A stretch of 64,000 bases of DNA from Cryptosporangium minutisporangium (lineage in GTDB: Bacteria > Actinomycetota > Actinomycetes > Mycobacteriales > Cryptosporangiaceae), in contig NZ_BAAAYN010000017.1 in assembly GCF_039536245.1 (NCBI RefSeq), forward strand, positions 357,715 to 421,714. The letters run 5' to 3'. Made by a program: the position numbers and the translations under genes. Shown here in pieces: positions 1 to 9,350 of the stretch (the first letter of the stretch is position 1; the number at the start of each line of letters is the position of its first letter). The notes under the pieces were generated by a model. It saw only the letters and a list, made by a program, of their open reading frames with translations, did not search any database and was not told the DNA's origin.

Positions 1-95
1 AGAACGGCTCGCGCTGCTCCGAGGTTCCCGGCCGCAAGAGGTTCAACCATGGCGGCCGGGCCGGTCACCGGCGCTCGACGCGCAGGAGCGAGCGA

Positions 96-980
96 CTATC
101 CGTGGGCGTGCTCGCGGGCCGCCAACCAGGCCGCCGCCGGCTGCCCAGCGGCGATCGCCGCCAGAAGTCGCCGGTGCTCTTCGCCGAGGTCCGGCGAGAG
201 CACGGGCACGGCCAGCCGCCCCGTCCCACCGTCGCCGGCTGCTCCGCCGACCGTTCCGCCGTGGCCCGTCGCGACGCCGTTCCCACCCGCGCCGTCCTCG
301 CCGGCGCCGTTCACGTCGACGCCGTTCACCGCACTGCCGTTCACGTCGGCGGGGACGACGTCCGGGCCGGCCGGACCCGCGCCGATCACGGCGGGAACCT
401 TCGCAGCCAGCCGCACGCGGCTCACCTTCTTCTTACCGGTCCTCTTACCGGCGACCGTGCCGCCACCGTCGGCGCGCGCGGCGCGCGACTCCGCAGCCAG
501 CCGGGCCACCTCCAGGCGGTCGGCGAGGCGATCCAGCATGTGCAGTGCCACCGGGTTGCCGGCCAGTTCCGCGATCTGCCGGTGGAGCCGCTGGTCGTGC
601 CGGTAGGCGGCCTCGGCGTCGCCGCGCTCCAGGCTCGCCTCGGCGTCGGCCGCAGCCTGCTCGGCGGCGCGCAAGGCAGCCGGCGAGATCTGGCCGGCCT
701 TCTGCCGCCGGGCCGCCAACTCCGCAACGAGGACGTCAAGAGCGGCGCGCACCGTACGGGCGTGCCGCGCTTCCTCGTCGTCCATGAGATCCACGATGAC
801 CCCCCGATCGGAGGCACGGACCAGCCCTTCGCCGGCCAATCGCCGGAGCGCTTCCCGAACCGGGGTACGAGACATGCCGAGCGTTTCGGCGATCTCCACC
901 TCGGTCAGGCGACGTCCGGCGGGGTACTGACCGTCGACGATGGCTTCCCGCAACCGCGCATACGCGGCATCCGCCTGCAC
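96..980 (-). CDS. GntR-family regulator, FCD subfamily, with low-complexity insert
   Basis: DNA-binding transcriptional repressor type. Residues about 1-70 form the winged helix-turn-helix of GntR proteins (ADAAYARLREAIVDGQYPAG, then MSRTPVREALRRL). Residues about 75-170 are the start of a helical FCD ligand-binding domain (HDQRLHRQIAELAGNP). The FCD domain is then interrupted by about 90 residues rich in Gly, Ala, Val and Asn with degenerate VNG repeats, and resumes at EEHRRLLAAI with a short REHAHG end that keeps the His typical of FCD metal sites. At 294 residues it is longer than the usual 220-250. GTG start. A promoter and palindrome lie directly upstream, so autoregulation is likely. 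The effector and target genes are unknown. Confidence 0.88.
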   Translation of the reverse strand: MQADAAYARLREAIVDGQYPAGRRLTEVEIAETLGMSRTPVREALRRLAGEGLVRASDRGVIVDLMDDEEARHARTVRAALDVLVAELAARRQKAGQISPAALRAAEQAAADAEASLERGDAEAAYRHDQRLHRQIAELAGNPVALHMLDRLADRLEVARLAAESRAARADGGGTVAGKRTGKKKVSRVRLAAKVPAVIGAGPAGPDVVPADVNGSAVNGVDVNGAGEDGAGGNGVATGHGGTVGGAAGDGGTGRLAVPVLSPDLGEEHRRLLAAIAAGQPAAAWLAAREHAHG

Positions 981-990
981 GGGCGGACGG

Positions 991-1029
991 TAACATGACT
1001 ATTCGGTCAAGCTTGTCAAATAGGTCATG
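991..1029 (-). promoter_or_regulatory. Promoter and palindromic operator of the GntR gene
   Basis: On the minus strand TTGACA (1014-1019) is followed after exactly 17 bp by ATGTTA (991-996), a good -35/-10 pair about 10 bp before the GTG start. The same stretch is a near-perfect palindrome, 994-1029, centred on AAGCTT at 1009-1014, with outer arms CATGAC and GTCATG and inner arms GGTCAAG and CTTGTCAA. A dimeric regulator bound here would cover the promoter. Binding by the adjacent GntR protein is inferred from position. The palindrome also includes the stop codon of the next gene at 1025. Confidence 0.7.
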
Positions 1030-1396
1030 TTTCGCTCACCGGGACCACCGGGATCACCCGATCGATGCCGGCCAGCGAGATCGTGCGCGCCACCGGCCCC
1101 ACTGCGCCGGTCAGCGTGGTCTCACCGCCCCGGACAGACACCGTCCGATGCAGCCGAACGAAAGCCCCGAGGACGCTGGAATCGATGAACGTCGCTGCTG
1201 AGAGGTCGACGGTGACGTCCGCGGGATCCGCGTCGGCCAGCGTGGCGAACACCTGCTCCCACTCCGCGCTGCGTGTGAGATCGACCTCACCCACCAACAC
1301 CACGCGGTACCCGGACCAGGACGGCTCGCACCTGACCTGTCCGGCGTTGTCCCAACCGGTGGATTCGTCCGCGGTTATCGAGAACCGCTGGGTCAC
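1025..1396 (-). CDS. STAS-domain anti-sigma factor antagonist
   Basis: Small cytoplasmic partner-switching protein of the RsbV/SpoIIAA type, 123 residues. The conserved loop carrying the phosphorylatable serine reads FIDSSVLGAFVRLH (about residues 68-81), preceded by the beta strand DVTVDLSA. Such proteins, when unphosphorylated, bind an RsbW-type kinase and release a sigma factor. A 20-residue extension precedes the STAS core. Its start overlaps the stop of the next upstream STAS gene by 4 bp, so the two are co-transcribed. The RsbW-like gene at 8369 is about 7 kb away, so the cognate kinase is not certain. Confidence 0.88.
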   Translation of the reverse strand: MTQRFSITADESTGWDNAGQVRCEPSWSGYRVVLVGEVDLTRSAEWEQVFATLADADPADVTVDLSAATFIDSSVLGAFVRLHRTVSVRGGETTLTGAVGPVARTISLAGIDRVIPVVPVSET

Positions 1397-1761
1397 CCCG
1401 TGACCTCGGCCGCCGATTGACCGCCCACCGCAGCGGACGCGTCCTCGACCGACCGATACACCGGCAGCGCACGGGAGAGATTGGTGATCGTCAGCAGCCG
1501 GACCAGCGCGGGACGCGCACCGACCAGCGCCACCGCTCCGTCGTTGTCACGGAGGCGGCGATGCACCTCCATCAACACGCCGAGGCCGGTGGAGTCCAGG
1601 AACGGAACCCCGGAGACGTCCAGCACCAGGTGCCGATGGCCTTCGTCGACCAGACCGAGCAATTCGTCCCGCAACTGCGGCGTGGTGGCCATGTCCACCT
1701 CACCGCCGATGACGCAACGTACGACCCCGTCGACGTGCTCCACACTCACCTGCAACGACAC
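1393..1761 (-). CDS. STAS-domain anti-sigma factor antagonist
   Basis: Canonical anti-anti-sigma factor of 122 residues. EVDMATTPQLRDEL and the phospho-acceptor loop [19 protein letters not shown] are typical of RsbV. GTG start with GGAGG five bases upstream. It is the first gene of a two-gene overlapping unit with the STAS gene at 1025-1396 and is divergent from the phosphatase operon beginning at 1971. The 209-bp gap between them must hold both promoters. Because the neighbour across the gap is an RsbU/SpoIIE-type phosphatase, which dephosphorylates STAS proteins, a shared pathway is likely. Confidence 0.9.
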   Translation of the reverse strand: MSLQVSVEHVDGVVRCVIGGEVDMATTPQLRDELLGLVDEGHRHLVLDVSGVPFLDSTGLGVLMEVHRRLRDNDGAVALVGARPALVRLLTITNLSRALPVYRSVEDASAAVGGQSAAEVTG

Positions 1762-1970
1762 GCGAACCTCCGCGGAGAGGACTACCGTCCGGTTCCCTCT
1801 ATCCAGTTTCCCTCCGCGACAAACATCTGGCGCGAACAGTTACGTTTTCGCGGTCGCGGACGCTTTTCGATATGGGACCGATCGCACTGCCGCGGTGAGC
1901 AAAGCGCCCACCCGACCCGGTGAGCCGGGCGTCCACCTATCCTCGGTGACGCCGAAAGAAGGAGTTGTCG

Positions 1971-3226
1971 GTGAGCGCAGCCACCTACCCGCCCACGCAC
2001 GGGCTGAGCGGGCGCCCGGTCGACCCGGCGGATGCCGGACCGGTCCGGGTCATCCTCGTCGAGGACGACCACGGTGACGCGTTCCTGGTGGAGGAGCTAC
2101 TCGCCGGTGCGCGAGTGGCCTTCGAGCTGACCTGGGTGCAGAACCTCGCCGACGCCACGGCGGCCCTCGACCCCGGCGTCCGCTGCGTGCTGCTGGACCT
2201 GGCACTTCCGGACGCCACCGGAATGGAAGGGCTCACCCGGATTCTGGAGCTCGCGCCGCAGGCCGCCGTGATCGTTCTCACCGGCCTCGCCGACGAGCAC
2301 CGTGGGGTCGAGGCAGTGGCGATCGGAGCCGAGGACTACCTGGTCAAAGGCCAGGTAGACGGTGAGCTCCTGGCTCGGGCGATCCGGTTCGCGATCGAAC
2401 GGAAGCGCGCCGACTCGGCTGCTCTGCGGCTCCGCGAAGCCGAACTGCTCGCCAGCGAGAACGCGCGCATGGAGCGGGCGCTGCTGCCGACGCCCCTGCT
2501 CGACGACGACAAGGTGCACTTCGCCCACGCCTACCGGCCAGGTCGCCGGATGGCGCTGCTCGGCGGCGACTTCTTCGACGTGATCGAGCGCGACGGCACC
2601 GTGTTCGCGTTGATCGGCGACGTCAGCGGCCACGGACCGGACGAGGCGGCGCTCGGCGTCTGCCTGCGCATCGCGTGGCGGACGCTGGTGCTCTCCGGCG
2701 TTCCGGCGGCCGGGATGCTGCCGGTGCTCGACACGCTGGTCGTGCGCGAGCGGCACAGCCCGTTCGCGTTCGCCACCGTCTGCATGGTCGTGATCGCGCC
2801 CGATCGCCGCAGGGCAGACATGTACCTGGCCGGCCACCCGTCCCCCATCCTGATCACCGAGGCCGGCGACCACGCCGTCGACCAACTGCCGATGGGGCCG
2901 CGAGGCCCGGCGCTCGGCTTCCTCCCCGAGGGCCGCTGGCCCGCCGTGCCGCTGGAGCTGCCGCCGTCGTGGGCGCTGCTGCTCTTCACCGACGGTTTGT
3001 TCGAAGCCCGCACCGGGAACGGGCCGGATCGGCTCGGCGAGGAAGGGCTCGTGGAGCTGATCGGCCACCGCCGGCCGGAACTGCCGGTCGTCGACGGGTG
3101 GCCGGAGACGCTGCTCGACGCCGTCGAGGAACGCAACGGCGGTGCGCTCGCCGACGATGCCGCGCTGGTCGTGCTCTCGCACCAGGCGGACGAAGGACCT
3201 GTTTCCCTTGAAGGAGGAGTGGGCGA

Positions 3227-3230
<4 letters not shown>
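1971..3230 (+). CDS. Response regulator fused to PP2C (SpoIIE/RsbU-type) phosphatase
   Basis: Two-domain cytoplasmic signalling enzyme of 419 residues. The receiver domain (residues about 22-145) has the acidic pair VEDDHGDAF, the phospho-acceptor region LLDLALPD and the conserved lysine in YLVKGQ. A short helix leads to a PPM/SpoIIE phosphatase domain (about 170-400) with metal-binding sequences LGGDFFDVIE, IGDVSGHGPDEA and LFTDGLFEAR. Phosphorylation by the adjacent kinase should control dephosphorylation of STAS proteins. The GTG start at 1971 has GGAG six bases upstream; an in-frame TTG at 1965 abuts that site and is rejected. The stop overlaps the kinase start by 4 bp. Confidence 0.92.
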
Positions 3231-4842
<1,612 letters not shown>

Positions 4843-4846
<4 letters not shown>

Positions 4847-5292
4847 CAGAGGTCGAGCCCCTGCCGATCGAGGTCCTGTTGGTCGAAGACGATCCGGGCG
4901 ACGTCCTGATGACCAAGGAAGCGTTCGACGACCACAAGCTGCGCAACTCGCTGCACGTGGTGAACAACGGGGTCGACGCGCTGCTCTTCCTCCGCAAGGA
5001 GGGCGAGTTCTCCAGCGCGCCGACGCCCGACCTCGTGCTGCTCGACCTCAACCTGCCGCGGATGGACGGACGTGAGGTCCTCGCGGAGATCAAGGCCGAC
5101 GAGGCGCTCCGCCGGATCCCGGTGGTCGTGCTGACCACCTCGGAGGCCGAGGAGGACGTTCTGCGCAGCTACAACCTGCACGCGAACGCCTACGTGACGA
5201 AGCCGGTGGACTTCGAGCAGTTCGTCAAGGTCGTCCGCCAGGTCGACGACTTCTTCCTAACCGTCGTCCGCTTGCCCCCCAGCGGCCTCTGA
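4843..5292 (+). CDS. Rcp1-like single-domain response regulator
   Basis: Stand-alone CheY-fold receiver of 149 residues without an output domain. It shows [17 protein letters not shown], the phosphorylation site [13 protein letters not shown], the switch threonine region [13 protein letters not shown] and the lysine in [11 protein letters not shown]. The Rcp1 subfamily commonly pairs with kinases of the type encoded just upstream, with which it overlaps by GTGA. It probably acts as a phosphate acceptor or relay competing with the phosphatase-linked receiver. A strong hairpin terminator follows. Confidence 0.92.
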
Positions 5293-5304
5293 CGCGCCCG
5301 CACG

Positions 5305-5343
5305 AAGGCCCCCCGACCCGCTTCACGGGACGGGGGGCCTTTG
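5305..5343 (+). terminator. Rho-independent terminator of the kinase operon
   Basis: An AAGGCCCCCCG arm, loop containing ACCCGCTTCACGGGA and CGGGGGGCCTTT arm form a stem of about 9-10 bp with a GC-rich core followed by TTT, just after the response-regulator stop. Confidence 0.85.
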
Positions 5344-5354
5344 GGTTCTGACGT

Positions 5355-5419
5355 GGAGCCCGCCCAGGACGAGGCTGGCGTCCGCGCGCAAGGCCGTCAG
5401 GCTCGTTCTGGGCGGGCCG
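5355..5419. repeat. Palindromic intergenic element, copy 1 (short form)
   Basis: Arms GCCCGCCCAGGACGAGGCTG (5358-5377) and CAGGCTCGTTCTGGGCGGGC (5398-5417) are inverted copies with few mismatches. The same arm sequences occur at 8205-8371 and 12505-12701, so this is a dispersed family. It sits between convergent genes, seven bases after the stop of hppA, and could act as a bidirectional terminator. Confidence 0.8.
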
Positions 5420-5425
5420 TGCAGG

Positions 5426-7768
5426 TTAGACGCCTATGGGTTCGGTTTTGACGGCAGCGGGCTGCTCCTCGTCGTCCTCGGCGATCGAAATCGGCCGCCG
5501 CCGGGAGACGATGACGGCGCCGACGATGATCGCCGTGGCGACCAGCGCGATCGCCAGCCGAATGCCGACGTTCTCGTCCGGCCCGGTGGAGTACGTGACC
5601 ACCGCCGGGGCGACGATCAGCGCGACCAGGTTCATCACCTTGATCAGCGGGTTGATCGCCGGACCAGCGGTGTCCTTGAACGGGTCACCGACGGTGTCGC
5701 CGATCACGGTGGCGTCGTGCGCCGGCGAGCCCTTGCCACCGAACGCGCCGTCCTCCACCATCTTCTTCGCGTTGTCCCAGGCGCCACCGGAGTTGGCCAG
5801 GAACACCGCCATCAGCGTGCCGGTCGCGATCGCACCGGCCAGGTACGCGCCGAGCGGTCCGACGCCGAGACCGAACCCGACCGCGATCGGTGCCAGCACC
5901 GCGAGCAGACCGGGTGTGGCCAGCTCCCGCAGCGAGTCGCGGGTGCAGATGTCCACGACCTTGCCGTACTCGGGCTTACCGGTGCCCTCCATGATCCCGG
6001 GAATCTCCCGGAACTGACGCCGCACCTCGAACACGATGGCGCCGGCCGCCCGGGTCACCGCGTTGATCGCCAGACCGGAGAAGAGGAAGACCACCGACGC
6101 GCCGATGATCAGCCCGACGAGGTTCTTCGGGTTGGCGATGTCGAGGACACCCGCGTACTCACCGGTGAGGCGCTGGCCGGCCTCCTCGGCGGAGGTGCGC
6201 ACCGCGTCGGTGAACGAACCGAACAGCGCGGTCGCCGCGAGCACGGCGGTGGCGATCGCGATGCCCTTGGTGATCGCCTTCGTGGTGTTGCCGACGGCGT
6301 CGAGGTCGGTGAGCGTCCGCGAGCCGGCCTCGTCGATGTCGCCGGACATCTCCGCGATGCCCTGGGCGTTGTCGGAGATCGGGCCGAACGTGTCCATCGC
6401 GACGATGACGCCGACCGTGGTCAGCAGACCGGTACCGGCCAGCGCGACCGCGAACAGGGAGATCACCGTGATGCCGCCACCGAGCAGGTACGCGCCGAAG
6501 ACCCCGGCGCTGATCAGCAGCGCGGTGTAGACCGCCGACTCCAGGCCGACCGTGATGCCGGACAGCACGACCGTCGCCGGACCGGTCAGCGCCGTCTTGC
6601 CGATGTCGCGCACCGGACGGCTACCGACCGCGGTGAAGTAGCCGGTCAGCAGCTGGATCGCGGCCGCCAGCACGATGCCGATGAGCACCGCGATCACCGC
6701 GAGGATCCGCGGGTCACCGTCGTGGTTCGCGATCCTCTCGGTGACGCCGTCGAAGTCGGCGAACGACGAGGGCAGGTACGCGAACGCCGCGATCGAGCAG
6801 AGCACTGCCGAGATCAGCGCGGAGATGAAGAACGCGCGGTTGATCGCGGTCATCCCGGACTTGTCACCCGGACGCAGCCTGGTGAGGAACACGCCGATGA
6901 TCGCGGTGACGACGCCGATCGCGGGCACGATCAGCGGGAAGACCAGACCCTGCTCGCCGAACGCGACCTTGCCCAGGATGAGCGAGGCCACCAGCGTCAC
7001 GGCGTAGGACTCGAACAGGTCGGCCGCCATACCGGCGCAGTCACCCACGTTGTCGCCCACGTTGTCGGCGATCGTCGCGGCGTTGCGCGGGTCGTCCTCG
7101 GGGATGCCCTGTTCGACCTTGCCGACCAGGTCGGCGCCGACGTCGGCGGCCTTGGTGAAGATGCCGCCGCCGACCCGCATGAACATCGCGAGCAGCGCGG
7201 CACCGAAGCCGAAGCCCTCCAGCACGGTCGGCGCGTCACCGTTGTAGATCAGCACGACGGTCGCGGCGCCGAGCAGGCCGAGGCCGACCGTGAAGAAGCC
7301 GACCACGCCGCCCGTGCGGAACGCGATCCGCATCGCTACCGGGGCGCCGTCCGCCTCCCGGGCCGCCGCGGCCACCCGCACGTTCGCCCGAGTCGCCAGC
7401 CACATGCCGACGTAACCGATGAACGCCGAGAACAGCGCACCGACGATGAAGAAGACGGAGCGTCCGATGCGCACCGACATCTCGTCGCCCGGTACCGGGA
7501 GGACGAACAGGAGGATCACCGCGACGACGACGAAGATCCCTAGCGTTTTGAACTGGCGGGCCAGGTAGGCGGCGGCGCCCTCCTGGACTGCCGCAGCGAT
7601 TTCCTGCATCTTCGTTGTGCCTTGGCCGGCAGAGAGCACCGCGCGCACCAAGGCGGCGGCGACGCCAAGAGCGAGTAGGGCGATCGCGGCGGCTATGACC
7701 ACGTACGTCACGTTGCTACCACTGAGTTCTACGCCCTCGCCGCCGATGGCGAGGTTTGGCCCTTCCAT
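5426..7768 (-). CDS. hppA: Membrane-bound proton-translocating pyrophosphatase
   Basis: Integral-membrane ion pump of 780 residues that couples pyrophosphate hydrolysis to proton export. Full length, with about 16 hydrophobic segments. The substrate and magnesium site DVGADLVGKVEQGIPEDDPR, followed by IADNVGDNVGDCAGMAADLF, is intact, and the C-terminal motif GGAWDNAKKMVEDG is present. The GNTTKA motif has Lys where K+-dependent enzymes have Ala, so by the established rule this is a K+-independent H+ pump. ATG start with GGAGG seven bases upstream. It is convergent with the kinase operon. Confidence 0.97.
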   Translation of the reverse strand: MEGPNLAIGGEGVELSGSNVTYVVIAAAIALLALGVAAALVRAVLSAGQGTTKMQEIAAAVQEGAAAYLARQFKTLGIFVVVAVILLFVLPVPGDEMSVRIGRSVFFIVGALFSAFIGYVGMWLATRANVRVAAAAREADGAPVAMRIAFRTGGVVGFFTVGLGLLGAATVVLIYNGDAPTVLEGFGFGAALLAMFMRVGGGIFTKAADVGADLVGKVEQGIPEDDPRNAATIADNVGDNVGDCAGMAADLFESYAVTLVASLILGKVAFGEQGLVFPLIVPAIGVVTAIIGVFLTRLRPGDKSGMTAINRAFFISALISAVLCSIAAFAYLPSSFADFDGVTERIANHDGDPRILAVIAVLIGIVLAAAIQLLTGYFTAVGSRPVRDIGKTALTGPATVVLSGITVGLESAVYTALLISAGVFGAYLLGGGITVISLFAVALAGTGLLTTVGVIVAMDTFGPISDNAQGIAEMSGDIDEAGSRTLTDLDAVGNTTKAITKGIAIATAVLAATALFGSFTDAVRTSAEEAGQRLTGEYAGVLDIANPKNLVGLIIGASVVFLFSGLAINAVTRAAGAIVFEVRRQFREIPGIMEGTGKPEYGKVVDICTRDSLRELATPGLLAVLAPIAVGFGLGVGPLGAYLAGAIATGTLMAVFLANSGGAWDNAKKMVEDGAFGGKGSPAHDATVIGDTVGDPFKDTAGPAINPLIKVMNLVALIVAPAVVTYSTGPDENVGIRLAIALVATAIIVGAVIVSRRRPISIAEDDEEQPAAVKTEPIGV

Positions 7769-8204
7769 GCGTCCTCCTGAACGGGCGAGCGCGGTTAGGC
7801 GCTCTACCAGAAGCCTGCGCTGGGGGCCCGGCGGTAACGAATAAGGACTGGGGTTCTCTCCGCCGGGATTTGGGGAGTCTAGGTGACGTTGACCACAGGT
7901 GGCATCGCGACCTGCGGTGCGAGATGAGTCACATCCCTGGTGACCGGCGATAACGCGGTGAACGACGATCCGTCGGAATCGATCCTGTTCGTACGCATCG
8001 GTCCATCGGCGTGGGCCGTGACTTCACCCACAAGGGAGCTTCAGGACGTGGGAGTCGATTGCGCCCACTGGGGCGGTAAATGCTATTGAGCCGACCCTGG
8101 GCCGTCGGCGCGCACCCGGACAACGCGACACCACCAGTCAGCGTCCTCCGGAGCAGTCGGCAGTTGAAGCGCCGCCAGGCGCGCGCCGTTGTATTCACTA
8201 CGGA
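7769..8204. other. Intergenic region upstream of hppA
   Basis: About 435 bp without a convincing gene. The part next to 7769 must carry the hppA promoter. Short open frames here have no ribosome binding site and unlikely composition. The right part leads into palindromic element copy 2. Confidence 0.6.
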
Positions 8205-8371
8205 CCTGGAGCCCGCCCAGGGCGGGCTGGCAGTCGAGCGCGAGGCCGCAGCGAACCACTGATCCGCCGTTGTCAGGCGCCGCGCGAGGCAGCTCCCGCT
8301 GGGCGCGACCTTTGGCTGTGGTCCCAAGGCCTCGCGCTCGCCTGTCAGCGTCGTTCTGGGCGGGCCGCCTA
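8205..8371. repeat. Palindromic intergenic element, copy 2 (long form)
   Basis: The left arm begins CTGGAGCCCGCCCAGG at about 8206 and continues through GAGCGCGAGGCC near 8246. The right arm runs from GGCCTCGCGCTCGCC (about 8329) to TTCTGGGCGGGCCGCC (8369) as its inverted copy. The spacer (about 8247-8327) contains GCGACC and GGCTGT segments also found in copy 3. The right end supplies part of the TAG stop of the minus-strand gene ending at 8369. Confidence 0.8.
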
Positions 8372-8812
8372 CGTGGGCCAGGACATGTGGACGACCGTTC
8401 CGTCCCGGTCCTCGGCGGGACTGACCGTCACGTCGTCGACGAGGCCGGTCAGCAGTGCGAGGCCCACCCCCGCCGCCACCTCTTCCTCCGACTTCGTCTC
8501 CGCGAACCCCGGGCCGGCCACGAACGGGCTGGTGACCGCGAGGTCCGCGTGCAGCGCCTGGTCGGCGGGGGCGGAGTCGCGGACGACGACCTCGAACCGC
8601 GGCCCGTTGGTGAACTCCACTTCGATCAGCTCGGGGCGCTTGTGCTGGACGTGCAACCCGACCGCCCGTGAACAGGCTTCACCGACCGCGAGTCGGATCT
8701 CGTCGAGGACGCTCTCCGCCACCCCCGCGTTCCGCGCCGTCGCGACCGCCACCAACCGGGCCGTGCGGACGTGGGCGGGGGTCGGGGAGAACGCCAACCT
8801 CACGGTGCGCAT
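8369..8812 (-). CDS. RsbW-like anti-sigma factor / serine kinase (HATPase_c)
   Basis: A 147-residue GHKL ATPase-fold protein of the anti-sigma kinase type. It has the N box DEIRLAVGEACSRAV (Glu and Cys where classical kinases have Glu-Ala-x-x-Asn; such divergence is common in this family), and a C-terminal G-box-like stretch AAGVGLALLTGLVDDVTV. It would bind a sigma factor and phosphorylate its STAS partner. The ATG shares one base with the stop of the upstream STAS gene (TGATG), a classic rsbV-rsbW arrangement. No sigma factor gene lies in the window, so its target is encoded elsewhere. Confidence 0.85.
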   Translation of the reverse strand: MRTVRLAFSPTPAHVRTARLVAVATARNAGVAESVLDEIRLAVGEACSRAVGLHVQHKRPELIEVEFTNGPRFEVVVRDSAPADQALHADLAVTSPFVAGPGFAETKSEEEVAAGVGLALLTGLVDDVTVSPAEDRDGTVVHMSWPT

Positions 8813-9150
8813 CAACCGGCCGCAACCGCCGCTTCGACGGATGGATGAATCCCGAACACCTTCTCCAGGCCGGTGACGTTGAAGATCTTCAAGATCTTCG
8901 GCTGGGAGCAGGCCAGCTCCACCGAACCGCCTGCCGCCCTGGCGCGCTTCAACGCTCCCACGAGGACACCGAGCCCGGTGGAGTCGAGGAAGTCGACCCG
9001 CTCCATGTCCACGACGATGTGTGCGTAACCGGCGTCGGCGAGGCGGATCAGCTCTGCGCGGAGCTGAGGGGCGGTGTAGACGTCGATTTCACCGCCGACC
9101 GCGAGAACCGTGTGGCGTCCCACGGCCCGTGTCGTCAACGACAGCTCCAC
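8812..9150 (-). CDS. STAS-domain anti-sigma factor antagonist
   Basis: A 112-residue RsbV-like protein with [19 protein letters not shown] and phospho-acceptor loop [17 protein letters not shown], then [20 protein letters not shown]. The start is the GTG at 9150, preceded by GGAGG at good distance; longer in-frame readings add a basic, unlikely N-terminus. It is translationally coupled to the RsbW-like gene downstream and divergent from the helicase gene. The protein most likely counteracts that RsbW-like kinase. Confidence 0.9.
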   Translation of the reverse strand: MELSLTTRAVGRHTVLAVGGEIDVYTAPQLRAELIRLADAGYAHIVVDMERVDFLDSTGLGVLVGALKRARAAGGSVELACSQPKILKIFNVTGLEKVFGIHPSVEAAVAAG

Positions 9151-9350
9151 GAAGACCCTCCAGGATGCCCGGCCGACTCGGCCGCCCCACACGGAGCCGA
9201 CCTCGCCTGATTCAACCATCGGCGGACGCCTGCTGCGGCCGACCCACGCACGACGCGTCAACCTCGGGTCATTATCCAACTACGAGGAGTTCGCGCTCCG
9301 GGGCAGAACACTCGACGTCAACCGTCGTACATACGTGGCACAGTGCTTCC

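Noticed and set aside
1..95. Possible gene end at the left edge
   Set aside because: Too short to show any coding signal or RNA structure that can be supported.
5717..7543. 608-codon plus-strand frame opposite hppA
   Set aside because: Composition is extreme (Arg, Asp, His, Gly) and it mirrors the conserved pyrophosphatase on the other strand; a typical shadow in GC-rich DNA.
7929..8327. 132-codon minus-strand frame over palindromic element copy 2
   Set aside because: It reads across the inverted repeat, has Arg/Ser/Pro-rich composition and no ribosome binding site.
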